A DNA stretch of 64,000 bases from Fictibacillus nanhaiensis (lineage in GTDB: Bacteria; Bacillota; Bacilli; Bacillales; Fictibacillaceae). The stretch spans positions 372,001 through 436,000 of the forward strand of contig JAEACG010000003.1 of assembly GCA_016401345.1 (NCBI GenBank), written 5' to 3'. Each line of letters opens with the position of its first letter. Positions within the stretch are counted from its first letter, which is position 1. The notes under the pieces are model-generated. The model was not told where the DNA came from and made no database searches. It saw only the letters and a program-made list of their open reading frames with translations. The translations under genes were made by a program, and so were the position numbers. This document shows positions 63,587 through 64,000 of the stretch, piece by piece.

Positions 63587-64000
63587 ATGTTCCTCAAACG
63601 GAAGCTGGGATTAGGGAAACCCATTCAATATAAATTGCACCACGAAGACAAGGAAGCGATGCTCAGAATCACCGAACAAATATTACCTATGCTTCCGGAA
63701 TCAACTCATCAGCCAGTTGTCGTTGTCTGTATAGGAACAGACAGATCGACAGGCGATGCATTAGGCCCGCTTGTTGGTACAAAATTGCATAATAAAGATA
63801 CTTTCCCGTTCTTTGTTTACGGCACACTAGATGACCCCGTTCACGCGGTTAATTTAGAAGAAAAGCTAAAGATGATTGCGATTGAGCATCCAGGTGCTTT
63901 TGTTATAGGAATTGATGCTTGCTTGGGTCGATTAAACCACGTAGGCATGGTCTCGATCAACGATGGTCCTGTTAAACCAGGAGCTGGCGTTAACAAACAG
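63587..64000 (+). CDS. yyaC: YyaC, GPR-related putative spore protease (3' part beyond window)
   Basis: The first 138 residues lie in the window. The ATG at 63587 follows AAAGGAGAGG. PVVVVCIGTDRSTGDALGPLVGTKL and IGIDACLGRLNHVGMVSINDGPVKPGAG match the DUF1256/YyaC family, related to the germination protease GPR. YyaC is made in the forespore in B. subtilis. Divergent from the mscS-like gene, and next to spo0J in relatives, so oriC lies to the right of the window. Confidence 0.93.
   Translation, partial: MFLKRKLGLGKPIQYKLHHEDKEAMLRITEQILPMLPESTHQPVVVVCIGTDRSTGDALGPLVGTKLHNKDTFPFFVYGTLDDPVHAVNLEEKLKMIAIEHPGAFVIGIDACLGRLNHVGMVSINDGPVKPGAGVNKQ

Overview
The window reads as a chromosomal segment from a low-to-moderate G+C, spore-forming Bacillaceae bacterium (Bacillus/Fictibacillus-like; the genus cannot be fixed from sequence alone). 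The right half carries the classic left flank of a Bacillus replication origin: walR-walK-walH-walI-walJ-htrA, rlmH, purA, the DnaB-type replicative helicase gene, rplI-gdpP-yybS, rpsF-ssb-rpsR, ychF, yyzM, an mscS homologue and the start of yyaC. A perfect parS site (62243-62258) and a cluster of DnaA boxes beside rlmH (40719-41031) fit an origin-proximal position. A C1q-like spore-surface protein and YyaC point to sporulation.

Layout. 1-3.2 kb: a partial DUF1761-like membrane gene, an AraC regulator, a possible 23-residue protein, a GNAT acetyltransferase and a small zinc-ribbon gene. 3.2-7.4 kb: a sulfur locus, a MetQ-like lipoprotein plus an LLM flavin monooxygenase facing an acyl-CoA-dehydrogenase-like flavoprotein, with both transcripts starting in SAM (S-box) riboswitches. 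7.5-12 kb: a DUF817 membrane protein, an oxalate-decarboxylase bicupin, a C1q-like spore protein and an AraC/VOC pair. 12-16.6 kb: a complete Bce-type antimicrobial-peptide sensing and resistance module. 17-20.6 kb: 3-hydroxybutyrate dehydrogenase, a GntP-family permease, a LysR regulator and a CMD protein that share a candidate operator. 21-31 kb: assorted metabolic genes (divergent MurE paralogue, PhnA, KatG, radical SAM/SPASM protein, EamA transporter, SRPBCC protein, and an amino-acid permease behind a glycine riboswitch). 31.7-40 kb: an accessory, defence-like island next to the 3' end of rlmH (DUF697 GTPase, McrC-like nuclease, McrB-like AAA+ protein, a nuclease-Schlafen-type helicase fusion with a MazG pyrophosphatase, and an ASCH protein). 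40-64 kb: core origin-proximal genes plus a Lys-Glu-Asp-Phe tRNA cluster.

Two things stand out. First, nine intergenic copies of one GC-rich repeat (about 130 bp, or about 255 bp when it carries an extra module) fold end to end, and the copies differ by compensatory base changes in at least four separate stem segments. That indicates selection on structure rather than inert debris. Second, the rlmH-adjacent island holds two defence-like modules on opposite strands: an McrBC-like pair, and a two-gene module joining a PD-(D/E)XK nuclease-SLFN helicase protein to a MazG-type NTP pyrophosphohydrolase. The second module is the best candidate here for an undescribed system.
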